From Lachnospiraceae bacterium (GTDB lineage: Bacteria; Bacillota; Clostridia; Lachnospirales; Lachnospiraceae), in contig JALFHZ010000122.1 of NCBI GenBank assembly GCA_022776445.1, positions 1-64,000 on the forward strand: 64,000 nucleotides of DNA, in the 5' to 3' direction. This document shows positions 35,860 to 45,351 of the stretch, one piece after another. Both the position numbers and the translations under genes were made by a program. How positions within the stretch are numbered: position 1 is the stretch's first letter; each line of letters begins with the position of its first letter. Below the pieces are notes generated by a model, which had not been told where the DNA came from, made no database searches, and worked only from the letters and a program-made list of their open reading frames with translations.

Positions 35860-35888
35860 ATTATAGTTTCTGCATGCCGGTTTGTCAA
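35860..35888 (-). promoter_or_regulatory. perfect consensus promoter of corA
   Basis: Minus strand: TTGACA (35883-35888), spacer 17, TATAAT (35860-35865). All twelve bases match the sigma-A consensus. Confidence 0.85.
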
Positions 35889-35962
35889 ACCATTGCATAC
35901 GTTTTTTTCTATTCTACCATACTTTTCACTTTTTCTTAACTTTTTTTTTACGGCTTCATAAA

Positions 35963-35991
35963 TTGTATTATTTCCTATTTTATGTTAAACT
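35963..35991 (+). promoter_or_regulatory. promoter of the CoA-dehydratase-activase-like gene
   Basis: -35 TTGTAT (35963-35968), spacer 17, extended -10 TG-T-TAAACT (35986-35991). Diverges from the corA promoter with about 70 bases between. Confidence 0.6.
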
Positions 35992-36028
35992 AAGCAACGT
36001 ATGCTGACTATGGCATGTTTTTAAATTT

Positions 36029-36058
36029 AAGGAGGCAGGGGAATACCCCGCAGTTATG
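36029..36058 (+). promoter_or_regulatory. split ribosome-binding site with a hairpin between SD and start
   Basis: AAGGAGG (36029-36035) lies 20 bases before the ATG at 36056, far too distant when linear. Between them GGGG (36038-36041) and CCCC (36046-36049) can form a hairpin with an AATA loop; folding it brings SD and ATG to a normal distance of about 8 bases. No in-frame ATG, GTG or TTG lies between. Confidence 0.55.
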
Positions 36059-39000
36059 AATTTACATAATACGCTCGGAATCGATATCGGTTCCACAACT
36101 GTAAAGATTGCTGTTCTTGACAGCAAAAAGAATATTCTGTTTGCTGATTATGAGCGACATTTTGCCAATATTCAGGAAACTCTTGCCCACCTGCTTATAA
36201 AAGCCAAAGATAAGCTGGGCGAACTGCTCGTGCATCCGAGTATCACCGGCTCCGGAGGGCTGACACTCTCCAACCACTTACAGGTTCCGTTTACACAGGA
36301 GGTGGTGGCTGTGGCCACTTCCCTTCAGGATTATGCGCCGCAGACCGATGTGGCGATTGAGCTGGGCGGTGAGGATGCAAAGATTATTTATTTTACCGGC
36401 GGCATTGACCAGCGCATGAACGGCATCTGCGCAGGCGGCACCGGTTCCTTTATTGACCAGATGGCATCCCTTCTTCAGACAGATGCAGCCGGTCTGAATG
36501 AATATGCGAAGAATTATCAGATGATCTATCCGATTGCTGCACGCTGCGGTGTGTTTGCCAAGACAGACATTCAGCCGCTGATCAATGAGGGCGCAACCAG
36601 AGAGGATCTGGCTGCTTCTATTTTTCAGGCGGTTGTCAATCAGACCATCAGCGGACTCGCCTGCGGTAAACCGATTCGCGGTACTGTGGCATTTCTGGGC
36701 GGACCGCTTCATTTCCTTTCAGAGCTGCGCCGTGCATTTATCCGCACACTGAATCTGGATCAGGACCACATCGTTGCACCGGAACATTCGCATCTGTTTG
36801 CCGCTGTCGGGGCCGCCATGAATGCCCGTGAGGATGTCTGTGTATCCCTTCAGGATATGATTGACCGTCTGACAACCGGAATCAAGATGGATATTGAAGT
36901 CAAGCGTATGGAACCGTTGTTCCGTTCACAGGAAGATTACGATGCGTTCTGCGCCCGCCACAGCAGTCATTGTGTCAGAAAGGCGGAGCTTTCCTCCTAT
37001 ACCGGCGACTGTTATCTGGGCATCGATGCCGGATCCACCACCACCAAGGTGGCGCTGGTCGGAGAGGACGGCAGTCTGCTGTACCATTTTTATTCCAATA
37101 ACAACGGAAGCCCGCTCGCTACCGCAATCCGGGCCATGCGCGAGATCAAAGAACAGCTTCCCGACGGTGCCCGGATCGCATGGTCCTGCTCCACCGGTTA
37201 CGGAGAAGCACTTTTGAAATCCGCCCTGATGCTGGATGAGGGCGAGGTAGAAACCATTTCCCATTATTATGCAGCAGCATTTTTCGAGCCGGATGTGGAT
37301 TGTATTCTGGACATCGGCGGACAGGATATGAAATGCATCAAGATCCGTGACAACACCGTGGACAGCGTTCAGCTGAATGAAGCATGCTCCTCCGGCTGCG
37401 GCTCGTTTATTGAAACCTTTGCAAAGTCTCTGAACTACAGCGTAGAGGATTTTGCCCGCGAAGCTCTGTTTGCGGCAAATCCCACAGACCTGGGCACCCG
37501 CTGCACCGTTTTCATGAACTCCAACGTCAAACAGGCACAGAAGGAAGGCGCCACGGTTGCCGATATTTCCGCGGGTCTTGCCTACTCGGTCATCAAAAAT
37601 GCCTTATTTAAGGTCATCAAGATCACCAGTGCTTCCGACCTGGGCAGTCATGTGGTCGTTCAGGGCGGAACGTTTTACAACGATGCCGTGCTCCGCAGTT
37701 TCGAAAAAATCGCAGGATGCGAGGCAGTACGTCCGGATATCGCCGGCATCATGGGCGCATTCGGCGCGGCTCTGATCGCAAGAGAACGCTGCAATCACGC
37801 CAGAGGCACTTCCATGCTTCCGCTTGACAAGATTCTTTCGCTGAAGTATGAAACCTCCATGACCCGCTGCAAGGGCTGTACCAACCACTGCGTGCTGACT
37901 ATCAACCGTTTCGGCGGCGGACGGCAGTTCATCAGCGGCAACCGCTGTGAGCGCGGGCTCGGCAAGGAAAAGGCGAAGAAAGAGATTCCGAACCTGTTTG
38001 ATTACAAATTTCACCGTATGTTCGATTATGAACCGCTGACCCCGGATCAGGCACCGCGTGGTACCATCGGGATCCCGAGAGTTCTGAACATGTATGAGAA
38101 CTATCCGTTCTGGGCTGTATTTTTCAGGGAACTGGGGTTCCGCACAGTTCTGTCCCCTCAGTCCACCCGAAACATTTACGAGCTTGGTATCGAATCCATC
38201 CCAAGTGAATCCGAATGTTATCCGGCCAAGCTGGTGCACGGTCATATCAACTGGCTGATCAAACAGGGAATCCGCCATATCTTCTATCCGTGCATCCCAT
38301 ATGAACGCAATGAGACCCCGGACGCAGGCAATCACTACAACTGCCCGATGGTCACCTCCTATGCGGAGAATATCAAGAATAATGTGGAAGAACTGGCTGA
38401 ACATGATATTCATTTCATGAACCCGTTTATGGCGTTTACCAGCGAGGAGATTCTGACCCGACAGCTGATTGTTGAAATCGGAAAAGAATTTGAGATTTCT
38501 TCTGTAGAAATCCAGAAAGCCGCCCATGCCGGCTGGCAGGAGCTTCTGGCATCCCGTGCTGACATGGAGCGAAAAGGAGAAGAGACGATCCGGTGGCTGA
38601 AGGAACATAACCGTCACGGCATCGTGCTGGCCGGAAGACCTTACCACGTTGACCCGGAGATCCACCACGGTATTCCGGAGCTGATTACCTCCTACGGTTT
38701 CGCGGTTCTGACGGAAGATTCCATCTCACACCTGAGCGAAGTAGAGCGTCCTCTGGTTGTCACAGACCAGTGGATGTACCACTCCAGACTTTACAAGGCA
38801 GCTTCCTATGTGAAGACCTGTGACTGTCTGGATCTGATTCAGTTAAATTCCTTCGGCTGCGGTCTGGATGCCGTAACCACCGACCAGGTGCACGATATCC
38901 TGTCCAGTGCCGGCAAGATTTACACCGTACTGAAAATCGACGAAGTCAACAATCTGGGCGCTGCCCGGATCCGGATCCGTTCCCTGATCGCTGCACTTCG

Positions 39001-40294
39001 TGTACGGGAACAGAAGCATTACGAACGGAAGGTCGTATCCAGCGCCTACAACCGCGTGATATTCACCAAAGATATGAAAAAGGATTACACGCTGCTCTGT
39101 CCGCAGCTGTCCCCGATTCATTTTGAGCTTCTGGAACCTGCAATCCGCTCTTTCGGTTATAAAATCGAGATCCTGCAGAACGACGACCGGGAAGCCATCG
39201 ACACAGGACTCCAGTACGTCAACAACGATGCCTGCTATCCATCGCTGATCGTCATCGGTCAGATTATGAAGGCGCTTCTCTCCGGCAAATACGATCTGAA
39301 CAAGACGGCCGTTCTGATGAGCCAGACCGGCGGCGGCTGCCGTGCTTCCAATTACATCGGCTTCATCCGACGTGCTCTGGAGAAGGCCGGCATGCCTCAG
39401 ATTCCGGTGATTTCCATCAATGCCAACGGCATGGAGACCAACCCGGGCTTCACCTTTACGCCTGCTCTGATCACAAAAGCCATGCAGGCGATCGTATACG
39501 GCGATGTGTTTATGCGGGTTCTGTATGCGACCAGGCCTTATGAGAAGGACCCCGGCTCCGCCAACGCACTCCATGAAACATGGAAGAAGCGCTGCATTCA
39601 GAGTCTTTCCGGAAAATCACCGAATATGATTGAATTCGGACGCAACGTCCGCGGGATTGTCCGTGCGTTCGATCAGCTGCCGCGCCTGAATGTCAGGAAG
39701 CCAAAGGTCGGCATCGTCGGAGAGATCCTCGTGAAATTCTCTCCGCTCGCCAACAATCACATCGTGGACCTGCTGGAAGCCGAAGGCGCAGAAGCCGTGA
39801 TGCCGGATCTGATGGATTTCCTGCTGTACTGCTTCTACAACAACAATTTCAAGGCAGACCATCTGGGCGGCAAACGTTCGACCGCACGGCTCTGCAACCT
39901 GGGTATCTCCCTGCTGGAGTACCTGCGTAAGACCGCACGAAAAGAGCTGGAAAAGAGCGAACACTTCACCCCGCCATCCCGCATCTGGGAACTGGCCGAT
40001 ATGGCAAAGGAATACGTGTCTCTCGGCAATCAGACCGGAGAAGGCTGGTTCCTGACCGGCGAAATGCTGGAGCTGATCCATTCCGGCGTGAAGAATATCG
40101 TCTGCACACAGCCGTTCGGATGCCTCCCGAATCACATTGTCGGCAAGGGCGTCATCAAGGAACTGCGCCGGACCCATCCGGAATCCAACATCATTGCGGT
40201 GGATTACGATCCGGGTGCAAGCGAAGTGAACCAGCTGAACCGAATCAAACTGATGCTGGCGACAGCACAGAAAAATATGAAAATGGATGCATAA
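36056..40294 (+). CDS. giant 2-hydroxyacyl-CoA dehydratase activase-like protein (BadF/HgdC x2, DUF2229, HgdB-like)
   Basis: 1412-residue cytoplasmic fusion protein. Two ASKHA ATPase domains of the activator family: [16 protein letters not shown] (from residue 7) with GGEDAKII and [10 protein letters not shown], and [16 protein letters not shown] (from about 322) with GGQDMKCI and [11 protein letters not shown]; both keep the cysteine that holds the shared 4Fe-4S cluster. A DUF2229 region starts near 671 ([20 protein letters not shown]), and a C-terminal region resembles the dehydratase subunit, [19 protein letters not shown] (about 1090). Activators inject an electron into radical dehydratases at the cost of ATP. 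This long fused form is common in Clostridia and its own reaction is unknown. No dehydratase genes lie next to it. Confidence 0.9.
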   Translation: MNLHNTLGIDIGSTTVKIAVLDSKKNILFADYERHFANIQETLAHLLIKAKDKLGELLVHPSITGSGGLTLSNHLQVPFTQEVVAVATSLQDYAPQTDVAIELGGEDAKIIYFTGGIDQRMNGICAGGTGSFIDQMASLLQTDAAGLNEYAKNYQMIYPIAARCGVFAKTDIQPLINEGATREDLAASIFQAVVNQTISGLACGKPIRGTVAFLGGPLHFLSELRRAFIRTLNLDQDHIVAPEHSHLFAAVGAAMNAREDVCVSLQDMIDRLTTGIKMDIEVKRMEPLFRSQEDYDAFCARHSSHCVRKAELSSYTGDCYLGIDAGSTTTKVALVGEDGSLLYHFYSNNNGSPLATAIRAMREIKEQLPDGARIAWSCSTGYGEALLKSALMLDEGEVETISHYYAAAFFEPDVDCILDIGGQDMKCIKIRDNTVDSVQLNEACSSGCGSFIETFAKSLNYSVEDFAREALFAANPTDLGTRCTVFMNSNVKQAQKEGATVADISAGLAYSVIKNALFKVIKITSASDLGSHVVVQGGTFYNDAVLRSFEKIAGCEAVRPDIAGIMGAFGAALIARERCNHARGTSMLPLDKILSLKYETSMTRCKGCTNHCVLTINRFGGGRQFISGNRCERGLGKEKAKKEIPNLFDYKFHRMFDYEPLTPDQAPRGTIGIPRVLNMYENYPFWAVFFRELGFRTVLSPQSTRNIYELGIESIPSESECYPAKLVHGHINWLIKQGIRHIFYPCIPYERNETPDAGNHYNCPMVTSYAENIKNNVEELAEHDIHFMNPFMAFTSEEILTRQLIVEIGKEFEISSVEIQKAAHAGWQELLASRADMERKGEETIRWLKEHNRHGIVLAGRPYHVDPEIHHGIPELITSYGFAVLTEDSISHLSEVERPLVVTDQWMYHSRLYKAASYVKTCDCLDLIQLNSFGCGLDAVTTDQVHDILSSAGKIYTVLKIDEVNNLGAARIRIRSLIAALRVREQKHYERKVVSSAYNRVIFTKDMKKDYTLLCPQLSPIHFELLEPAIRSFGYKIEILQNDDREAIDTGLQYVNNDACYPSLIVIGQIMKALLSGKYDLNKTAVLMSQTGGGCRASNYIGFIRRALEKAGMPQIPVISINANGMETNPGFTFTPALITKAMQAIVYGDVFMRVLYATRPYEKDPGSANALHETWKKRCIQSLSGKSPNMIEFGRNVRGIVRAFDQLPRLNVRKPKVGIVGEILVKFSPLANNHIVDLLEAEGAEAVMPDLMDFLLYCFYNNNFKADHLGGKRSTARLCNLGISLLEYLRKTARKELEKSEHFTPPSRIWELADMAKEYVSLGNQTGEGWFLTGEMLELIHSGVKNIVCTQPFGCLPNHIVGKGVIKELRRTHPESNIIAVDYDPGASEVNQLNRIKLMLATAQKNMKMDA

Positions 40295-40299
40295 AATAT

Positions 40300-40879
40300 G
40301 CCCTCAGGCTTTTCGCCTGAAGATTCAAATCCAGATCCCCGCCATCCGGGGTATCGTATTGGATATCATGAATTTTGCACCCATAACACAACGATGACGG
40401 ATATCAATGAGTTTTCTCTCTTCCTGAGTTCTTCTCTCTTTGATATCCGCCCTTAATTAGACTCGTCCATTGGACTTTACCTCTCTTATTCAGTTTTTCT
40501 TTGTTCTATATGTAATTGTTTCCCTCTGCTTCTGCTAATCGATCATCCCGATATGGATTCCATGTTCAACTGATATTCTTACATCTTGTTATCCGATTCT
40601 AAAATCTATCTTTCTAATTATACTTTCTCGTCATATAACTAAACCGATTCTTTTCAGTTATTGATAACGTTCTGATCTGGTTTTCTTCGAATTTTCTGAT
40701 CTTTCACACTGCAGATTCGTTTTTCCTATGTTCCCAACTATCTCACGGAATAGCAGAAACGAAACTAACTATCTCGGTGGACCGTACCTCCTTCTTTCAG
40801 ATTTTTTGAAATTCCCTTCACGATGGGGAACTTCTTTGAGGATTTTTCTTATCCTCTTTTGTTTCTCTCTTTCTTTGTT
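40300..40879 (-). ncRNA. candidate large structured non-coding RNA (~580 nt)
   Basis: The 800-base gap holds no plausible ORF, is clearly more AT-rich than its flanks, and on the minus strand is purine/adenine-rich. It follows a strong promoter and ends in a GC stem (CTTCAGGC / GCCTGAGG, GAAAA loop) with ATATTTTAT after it. Stems seen from 5' to 3': GAGGAT/ATCCTC (40856-40838); GAAGTTCCC/GGGAATTTC (9 bp, 40834-40808); GTTAT/ATAAC (about 40668-40657); GTCC/GGAC (40475-40465); GGCGGATATCA/TGATATCCGTC (11 bp, 40451-40441 with 40406-40396) enclosing two copies of AAGAGAGAA-AACTCA; and a compound arm ATTCA..ATCCA..GAT..CCCCG closed with CGGGGATC..TGGAT..TGAAT (40372-40323). Length and style fit the class of large ornate RNAs (ROOL, OLE, GOLLD), but I cannot assign it to any. 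Confidence 0.6.
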
Positions 40880-40885
40880 GTCTTT

Positions 40886-40914
40886 ATAATACTAGATAGA
40901 TCTTATTTTGTCAA
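40886..40914 (-). promoter_or_regulatory. strong promoter of the candidate ncRNA, with UP-like region
   Basis: Minus strand: -35 TTGACA (40909-40914), spacer 17, -10 TATTAT (40886-40891). Upstream (40915-40980) is almost pure A/T with A and T tracts, like an UP element of strong stable-RNA promoters. A second TTGACA lies at about 40950. Confidence 0.7.
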
Positions 40915-41045
40915 CACTTTTATTTAAATTTTTTATTATTATTTGTAAATTGTCAAATTGTATAATAATTTTCAAACAATACATTCTTTTATGACACCAG
41001 GATTAAAAGATCATGCATGAAATGCAAAACAATCCGTGCATCATA

Positions 41046-41075
41046 GGGGGCAAACCGTGTTTTGCCCCCGTTTTC
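41046..41075. terminator. strong GC stem-loop, terminator facing the plus strand
   Basis: GGGGGCAAA (41046-41054) with TTTGCCCCC (41061-41069), 6-base loop, followed by GTTTTCTTT on the plus strand. On the minus strand, where the ABC genes end at 41094, it has no U-run. It insulates the ncRNA promoter from the ABC operon. Confidence 0.7.
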
Positions 41076-41093
41076 TTTCACGCGCACGTTTCA

Positions 41094-43007
41094 TTACTCC
41101 AGTTCACTCACGCCTGTATACAGTTCATAATACCTGCCCTTCATCGCCAGCAGCTCATCATGATCTCCCCGTTCGATAATCTCGCCCTTTTCCAGTACCA
41201 TAATCGCATTGGCATTTCTTACGGTAGACAGTCGGTGAGCGATCACAAACGTTGTCCGGTCCGCCATCAGTCGGTCCATACCGTGTTCAATATGTTTCTC
41301 GGTTCTGGTATCGACAGAGCTGGTCGCCTCATCCAGGATCAGGATCGGAGCCCTGGACAGTGCCGCGCGTGCGATGTTCAGGAGCTGCCTCTGACCCTGA
41401 CTTAAATTCGCCCCATCACCCTCCAGCATCGTGTCATATCCTTTTGGCAGACGCATGATAAAGGAATGCGCGGAAGCCGTCTTCGCCGCCTGGATCACCT
41501 CTTCATCGGTGGCATCCAGACGTCCGTAACGGATATTTTCCCGCACCGTTCCGGTAAACAGATGCGTATCCTGCAGAACCACAGCAATATTCTCTCTCAG
41601 ATTTTTCCGCTTGATATGACGGATATCCACACCATCAATGGTAATGGTTCCGCTCTGAATGTCGTAGAAACGGTTAATCAGATTTGTGATTGTGGTCTTG
41701 CCCGCCCCGGTGGAGCCGACGAACGCAATCTTCTGACCGGGCTTTGCATACAGGCTGATATCTTTCAGGATCACTTTGTCCGGATTATACCCAAATGTCA
41801 CATGATCCAGAATCACATGTCCCTGCATCGGCTCCAGTTCCACAGCATCCGCATCGTCTGCCGCCTCCGGTTCTTCATCCATCACGGCAAATACCCGTTC
41901 TGCACCGGCCAGTGCCGAAAAAACGCTGCTGACCTGCATGGAAATCTCATTGATCGGACGGCTGAACTGTCTGGAAAAGTTCAGAAATACCGTCAAGCCA
42001 CCCACATCAAAGTTCCGGAAAATGCAGAGCAGACCGCCGATACACGCGGTCAGGGAGTAGTTTACCTGGCTTAAATTCCCCATAACCGGCCCCATAATTC
42101 CGCCGAAGAACTGGGCGCGGATCTGATTTTCACGCAAATCCCGGTTAAGCAGTTCAAATTCTTCCTGTGCAGTTTCCTCATGGCAGAATACCTTCACCAC
42201 CTTCTGCCCGGTGATGGTCTCCTCAATATAGCCGTTCAGGGCACCCAGAGATGCCTGCTGCGCCGAGAAATACTTCTGGCTTCGTCTCGCCACAGCCCCG
42301 CCGGCCTTCATCATCAAAGGAATCATTACCACGGTAACAATTGTCAGCCAGATATTGGTATACAGCATCAGAATCAGTGTACCGATGATGCTCAGAGCAC
42401 CGGAAAACAGCTGCACCAGCGTATTGCTCAGCATCTGCCCGATCGTATCCACATCATTCGTAAAACGGCTCATCAGATCACCGTTGCTGTTCGTATCGTA
42501 AAAGCGCACCGGCAGGCTCTGCATCTTTCCGAACAGCTCATTGCGGATTTTCTTCAGTGCATTCTGGGCAATGGTCAGCATAAGCTTTGCCTGCAGATAA
42601 TTGGCACCGACACCGACCAGGTAGACTGCCGCCATCACCATCAAAGCCCCCGCCAGTCCTGCTGCACTTCCACGGCTCCCGTCAGTGGGGGCAATGTAGG
42701 TATTGATAATCGGGCGCAGCATATAAGCGCCTGCCAGTGTGCCAAATGTATTTAAAATCACACAGCCAAACGCCAGACACATCCGGAGCGTATCCTCATG
42801 CAGATATGCCATCAACCGCCGAACCGTATCTCCTGTATGCTTCGGCTTTCCTCCGCCCATCGGTCTGCGCCCCGGACCGCCGGGGCCCATGCCCGGTCCT
42901 CCCGGTCCATGTACCGGGCCACCGGGACCTGCCGTCGGCGTCGATGCCGTCTTTCGTCCGTAACGCCGCTTCAGGCTCATCATTCTGTTTTTCTGCTCCG
43001 GTGTCAT
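41094..43007 (-). CDS. ABC exporter half-transporter (heterodimer subunit with catalytic Glu)
   Basis: 637-residue membrane/ATPase fusion of the multidrug exporter type. An unusual N-terminal extension (about residues 20-55) is rich in Gly-Pro (GPGGPVHGPGGPGMGPGG), followed by six membrane segments (CLAFGCVILNTFGTLAGAYM onward) and a nucleotide-binding domain: Walker A VGSTGAGKTTI, signature LSQGQRQ (one change from LSGGQ), Walker B ILILDEATSSVD with the catalytic Glu. Its ATG overlaps the partner gene stop in ATGA. Last gene of marR-ABC-ABC. Substrate unknown; drugs, peptides or lipids are all possible. Confidence 0.92.
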   Translation of the reverse strand: MTPEQKNRMMSLKRRYGRKTASTPTAGPGGPVHGPGGPGMGPGGPGRRPMGGGKPKHTGDTVRRLMAYLHEDTLRMCLAFGCVILNTFGTLAGAYMLRPIINTYIAPTDGSRGSAAGLAGALMVMAAVYLVGVGANYLQAKLMLTIAQNALKKIRNELFGKMQSLPVRFYDTNSNGDLMSRFTNDVDTIGQMLSNTLVQLFSGALSIIGTLILMLYTNIWLTIVTVVMIPLMMKAGGAVARRSQKYFSAQQASLGALNGYIEETITGQKVVKVFCHEETAQEEFELLNRDLRENQIRAQFFGGIMGPVMGNLSQVNYSLTACIGGLLCIFRNFDVGGLTVFLNFSRQFSRPINEISMQVSSVFSALAGAERVFAVMDEEPEAADDADAVELEPMQGHVILDHVTFGYNPDKVILKDISLYAKPGQKIAFVGSTGAGKTTITNLINRFYDIQSGTITIDGVDIRHIKRKNLRENIAVVLQDTHLFTGTVRENIRYGRLDATDEEVIQAAKTASAHSFIMRLPKGYDTMLEGDGANLSQGQRQLLNIARAALSRAPILILDEATSSVDTRTEKHIEHGMDRLMADRTTFVIAHRLSTVRNANAIMVLEKGEIIERGDHDELLAMKGRYYELYTGVSELE

Positions 43008-44737
43008 GCACTCACCTCCCTGTCTCTCTGCGAGTAATAAATTTCCTGATATGCTTCACAGGAAGCCAGCAGCTCTTCATGTGTACCGGTTCCGATGATA
43101 TGACCGTCATCCAGCACCAGAATCAGATCCGCCTCTTCCACGGAACCAATCCGCTGTGCAATGATAAATTTCGTGGTATCTTTCAAGGACGTCCGGAAGC
43201 ATTCCCGAATCTTTGCTTCCGTTGCCGTATCCACCGCACTGGTAGAATCATCCAGAATCAGAATCTTCGGATGCTTCAGCAGGGCACGGGCAATACAAAG
43301 ACGCTGTTTCTGACCGCCGGACACATTGACACCGCCCTGTCCCATATCGGTATCATATCCTTTCACAAAGGATGTGACAAAATCATCCGCCTGGGCAGCA
43401 TCGGCAATCGCCCGGATTTCCTCCTTGGACGCATCCTCTTTGCCCCAGCGCAGATTCTCCTCAATCGTTCCGGAAAACAGAACATTTTTCTGAAGAACCA
43501 TACCGACTCCTTCTCTCAGGTTATGCAGGGAATAATCCCGGACATCCACGCCATCCACCAGCACTTCTCCCTCCGTCACATCATACAGCCGCGGAATCAA
43601 CTGCACCAGCGAAGTCTTGCCGCTTCCCGTGGAACCGATGATGCCGATCACCTGTCCCGGCTCAGCCATAAAGCTGATATGCTCCAGAACCTTCTCCGCG
43701 CCTTCCTTCTGATAGCTGAATGCCACATCACGGAACTCGACACGCCCTTCCGTCACCTGCTTATCCTTCTGCGCCGCATGTTCATCGGTCAGGTCAATAT
43801 CCGTCTTCATGACCTCGTCAATTCGCCGGATGGAAGCCATGGCCCGGGAACTCTGCAGAAAGACCATGGACAGCATCATCAGCGACATCAGAATCTGCAC
43901 AATATAGGTGGTGAACGCCGTCAGGTCTCCCACCTGCATCTTGCCGCCGATGATCAGATTACCGCCGTACCAGACCACCGCAATCGTTGTGATGTTCATG
44001 GCAAGCATCATCACCGGCATGGTCATAATGACAATATTCAGGGCTCTCAGGCTGTTCGCCTGCAAATCCTCGTTATTACGACGAAATTTTTCCTTTTCGA
44101 AATCTTCCCGCACAAAGGACTTGACTACCCGTACATTGGTCAGTGCTTCCTGTATTCCGGAGTTCATCTTGTCCAGCTTCGTCTGCATAATGCCGAACCG
44201 CGGATATGCTGTCATCATAATCGCGGCAATCGCAGCCGCCAGAATCGGAATGACAATCAGAATGATCAGCGCCAGCTTCGGATTCATGGCAAACGCCATG
44301 ATCAGCGCTCCGATCAGCATCCCCGGCGAACGCATCGCAAGCCGCAGCGCCATCATCAGAAGCTGCTGCACCTGCTGGATATCATTGGTCAGTCTGGTCA
44401 CCAGAGATCCCGTACTGAATTCATCAAGGTTGCGGAACGAAAACTGCTGCACCTTCGCAAACAGATCCTGCCGCAAATCACTGGTGAAACAAATGGATGC
44501 TTTAGAAGAAAAGTAAGCGCCTCCGATACCGCTGACCGCCATCACCAGCGCAACCAGCACCATACACAGTCCGATCCGGATCATGTAACCGCTGTCATGA
44601 TTTGCCACTCCATGATTGATAATCAGAGACATCATCTTCGGAAGCATAATCTCACCAAACACTTCCGTCAGCATCAGGCACGGCCCGATGATAAAAGCAC
44701 TCAGATATGGTTTTACATATTTTGCGTATCGCTTCAT
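43004..44737 (-). CDS. ABC exporter half-transporter (heterodimer subunit with degenerate Walker B)
   Basis: 577 residues: six membrane segments (AFIIGPCLMLTEVFGEIML onward) and a nucleotide-binding domain with Walker A IGSTGSGKTSLV, canonical signature VSGGQKQR, and Walker B ILILDDSTSAVD where Asp replaces the catalytic Glu. The partner has the reverse pattern, so one composite ATP site is fully active and one degenerate, as in TM287/288, BmrCD or LmrCD. Start overlaps the marR stop in ATGA. Probably repressed by the MarR protein. Confidence 0.92.
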   Translation of the reverse strand: MKRYAKYVKPYLSAFIIGPCLMLTEVFGEIMLPKMMSLIINHGVANHDSGYMIRIGLCMVLVALVMAVSGIGGAYFSSKASICFTSDLRQDLFAKVQQFSFRNLDEFSTGSLVTRLTNDIQQVQQLLMMALRLAMRSPGMLIGALIMAFAMNPKLALIILIVIPILAAAIAAIMMTAYPRFGIMQTKLDKMNSGIQEALTNVRVVKSFVREDFEKEKFRRNNEDLQANSLRALNIVIMTMPVMMLAMNITTIAVVWYGGNLIIGGKMQVGDLTAFTTYIVQILMSLMMLSMVFLQSSRAMASIRRIDEVMKTDIDLTDEHAAQKDKQVTEGRVEFRDVAFSYQKEGAEKVLEHISFMAEPGQVIGIIGSTGSGKTSLVQLIPRLYDVTEGEVLVDGVDVRDYSLHNLREGVGMVLQKNVLFSGTIEENLRWGKEDASKEEIRAIADAAQADDFVTSFVKGYDTDMGQGGVNVSGGQKQRLCIARALLKHPKILILDDSTSAVDTATEAKIRECFRTSLKDTTKFIIAQRIGSVEEADLILVLDDGHIIGTGTHEELLASCEAYQEIYYSQRDREVSA

Positions 44738-45225
44738 TCCTGCTCCTCTCTTTCCGCTTCAGGCAGAAGTCCATTCAGGTTCTTCCGGATCCGGCCCAGA
44801 TACCCATAAAGCATTTCCATTTCCTCCAGGGAAAATCCGTCAAACATATTTTTTTCCACAGTCTGAAAATACCGGACGCTTTTTTCCACAATCTTTTCCC
44901 CTTTTTCTGTGATACAGATCTGGTTGTACCGGTTATCCTCCTGATCCACCACACGCCGGATGTATCCTCCGCTCTCCAACTTTTTCAGCGATACCGCCAC
45001 GGTCGCCGCTGACACATGATGCAGTCTGGCCACCTCTTTCTGTGATGCGTTGGGGTGCTCTGCAATAAACATCAGAAGCTGGTGCTGACTGCGGTATACC
45101 CCGGTCCGGTTCAGTTCCCGCTCCAGCACATTCCTGTGCAGCCGCGCAACACTGATATACAGATCCACCAGCCTGTGGAACGGTGTATCCAGCCATCTTC
45201 GATGACTTTCACATTCTTTCAGCAT
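44734..45225 (-). CDS. MarR-family transcriptional regulator
   Basis: 163-residue winged-helix regulator. The core runs from YRSQHQLLMFIAEHPNASQK through EVARLHHVSAATVAVSLKKL (recognition helix) to the wing GGYIRRVVDQEDNRYNQICI, with flanking dimer helices. First gene of an operon with two ABC exporter genes, overlapping by 4 bases; a palindrome between its promoter and start is a likely own binding site. Regulators of this arrangement usually respond to a drug or substrate of the exporter. Confidence 0.92.
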   Translation of the reverse strand: MLKECESHRRWLDTPFHRLVDLYISVARLHRNVLERELNRTGVYRSQHQLLMFIAEHPNASQKEVARLHHVSAATVAVSLKKLESGGYIRRVVDQEDNRYNQICITEKGEKIVEKSVRYFQTVEKNMFDGFSLEEMEMLYGYLGRIRKNLNGLLPEAEREEQE

Positions 45226-45259
45226 ACTGTCTTTTTCCTTTCACCTGAATAATTAGCCT

Positions 45260-45272
45260 GCTAATAATTAGC
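45260..45272. promoter_or_regulatory. palindrome, candidate MarR operator
   Basis: GCTAAT-A-ATTAGC, perfect 6-bp arms, and a further partial copy AATTAGC at 45251-45257. It is about 16 bases downstream of the marR -10, over the expected transcription start region. Confidence 0.6.
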
Positions 45273-45288
45273 TAGTTTACTATATGGC

Positions 45289-45325
45289 ATTATAAAAGCA
45301 CTTGTCCCAAAAAACAAGTGCTTTT
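45289..45325 (-). terminator. terminator of the phosphoesterase operon, overlapping the marR promoter
   Basis: Minus strand: stem AAAAGCACTTGT (45314-45325) with ACAAGTGCTTTT (45294-45305), 8-base loop, then ATAAT. The same bases hold the marR promoter: -35 TTGTTT (45312-45317), spacer 17, -10 TATAAT (45289-45294). Confidence 0.75.
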
Positions 45326-45351
45326 ACAAAAACAATTTTCATGCAGTCCGT

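Noticed and set aside
37604-38668. Minus-strand frame inside the activase-like gene
   Set aside because: Antisense to conserved domains; no promoter, no ribosome-binding site.
40300-40879. RNase P RNA or tmRNA
   Set aside because: GAGGTAAAGTCC near 40480 recalls RNase P, but the other universal blocks are missing; no tRNA-like ends for tmRNA.
42737-44809. Long open frame (about 690 codons) on the plus strand
   Set aside because: It lies opposite two well-identified ABC exporter genes, has no family resemblance and a His/Gln/Arg-rich composition typical of antisense frames in high-GC third-position genes.
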